Source: JBBQKF01 sp038326615 (GTDB taxonomy: Bacteria; Bacillota; Clostridia; Saccharofermentanales; UBA5734). Taken from it: a stretch of DNA of 5,746 nucleotides. Positions within the stretch are counted from its first letter, which is position 1. Every line of letters begins with the position of its first letter. The translations under genes and the position numbers were made by a program. Under the pieces are notes generated by a model. It saw nothing but the letters and a program-made list of their open reading frames with translations. It made no database searches and was not told where the DNA came from. The stretch lies in the NCBI GenBank assembly GCA_038326615.1, contig JBBQKF010000149.1:1-5746 (forward strand). Direction: 5' to 3'. Below, piece by piece: positions 5,383 to 5,746 of the stretch.

Positions 5383-5746
5383 ATGCTTCTATTGGTTAAT
5401 GTTAGATATTCTACAATTATACATAACGAATCTAATAGAAATGGAAGTGCCTTAATCTATGTTTTTGTCGTATTGTTGGCAGTTAGCATTCTTGCAATTT
5501 CAATTCTTTCATTACTTGGCAGCAATATAAAACAAGCACAATTTCAGCAAGATAAAATGGAAGCTTTTTATTTAGCCTACTCAGGTGTAGAAATGGCGTA
5601 TTCCGCCTTATTAGCAAATGATAGTGCTAAATTAAAAGAGTTAACAAGATCTGTTAGCCCAGAGTTAGAACAGCGAACTAATAACATTGCATTTGCAAAT
5701 GGCAAGATTTCAGTAATAGCAAAAATTACATCCGACACTGGATTTG
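5383..5746 (+). CDS. PilX-like type IV pilin-like protein, N-terminal part
   Basis: The first 121 codons of a gene that leaves the window. The N-terminus has a polar leader of about 21 residues ending RNG, then a hydrophobic helix of about 24 residues (SALIYVFVVLLAVSILAI and onward), then EAFYLAYSGVEMAYSALL at residues 60-77. A glycine-serine junction before the helix fits a prepilin peptidase cleavage site (after G21), and the AFYLAxxGVE pattern is typical of PilX N-terminal domain and related minor pilin-like proteins. Position +5 after cleavage is tyrosine (Y26) rather than the glutamate of major pilins, which is common in PilX-like and GspK/ComGG-like subunits. It would be processed by PilD and inserted in the pilus or its tip complex. 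It has its own promoter and a long leader. The exact subfamily cannot be set without the C-terminal domain. Confidence 0.8.
   Translation, partial: MLLLVNVRYSTIIHNESNRNGSALIYVFVVLLAVSILAISILSLLGSNIKQAQFQQDKMEAFYLAYSGVEMAYSALLANDSAKLKELTRSVSPELEQRTNNIAFANGKISVIAKITSDTGF

Overview
The window is AT-rich (roughly one third G+C by eye). It carries part of a type IV pilus (T4P) assembly locus, most likely from a low-GC monoderm Firmicute of the Clostridia type. The evidence is the gene content (prepilin peptidase, PilM, PilN, PilO and a PilX-like pilin-like protein), strong AGGAGG-type ribosome binding sites, sigma-A-like promoters, and the absence of pilP and pilQ directly after pilO. The taxon is inferred; no marker gene names it. 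All genes are on the + strand.

Layout. (1) Bases 1-318 are the 3' end of a prepilin peptidase gene (pilD), with an unusual acidic 9-residue tandem repeat just before its conserved PFGPF motif. (2) After a 253-nt gap with a good promoter candidate (422-450) comes a tight pilM-pilN-pilO operon (572-2729). Its genes overlap by ATGA at both junctions, as expected for the inner-membrane/cytoplasmic alignment subcomplex. (3) After a 109-nt gap with a second promoter candidate comes a two-gene unit. The first gene (2839-4281) encodes a 480-residue membrane protein with the layout of the ZorA branch of MotA/TolQ/ExbB proteins: three membrane segments, then a helical cytoplasmic tail of about 315 residues. 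The second (4306-5178) encodes a 290-residue soluble, helix-rich protein of unknown function, which I tentatively compare with ZorC/EH-signature proteins. (4) A 204-nt gap holds the best promoter of the window (5233-5261) and a potentially structured leader. It is followed by the start of a PilX-like pilin-like gene that runs off the right edge.

How the genes may work together. PilD processes prepilins. PilM (actin-like, cytoplasmic) binds the INLLP tail of PilN, and PilN and PilO form the membrane-spanning part. The PilX-like protein would be a minor pilin or pilin-like subunit. The unexpected element is the ZorA-like/unknown pair in the place where diderm bacteria carry pilP and pilQ. It could be an accessory or motor-like module of this pilus, or a reduced Zorya-type defence module in a pilus locus. 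No ZorB/MotB-like partner and no ZorD-like helicase is visible in the window, so the second reading is only a hypothesis. I see no tRNA, rRNA, CRISPR array, insertion sequence or convincing intrinsic terminator.
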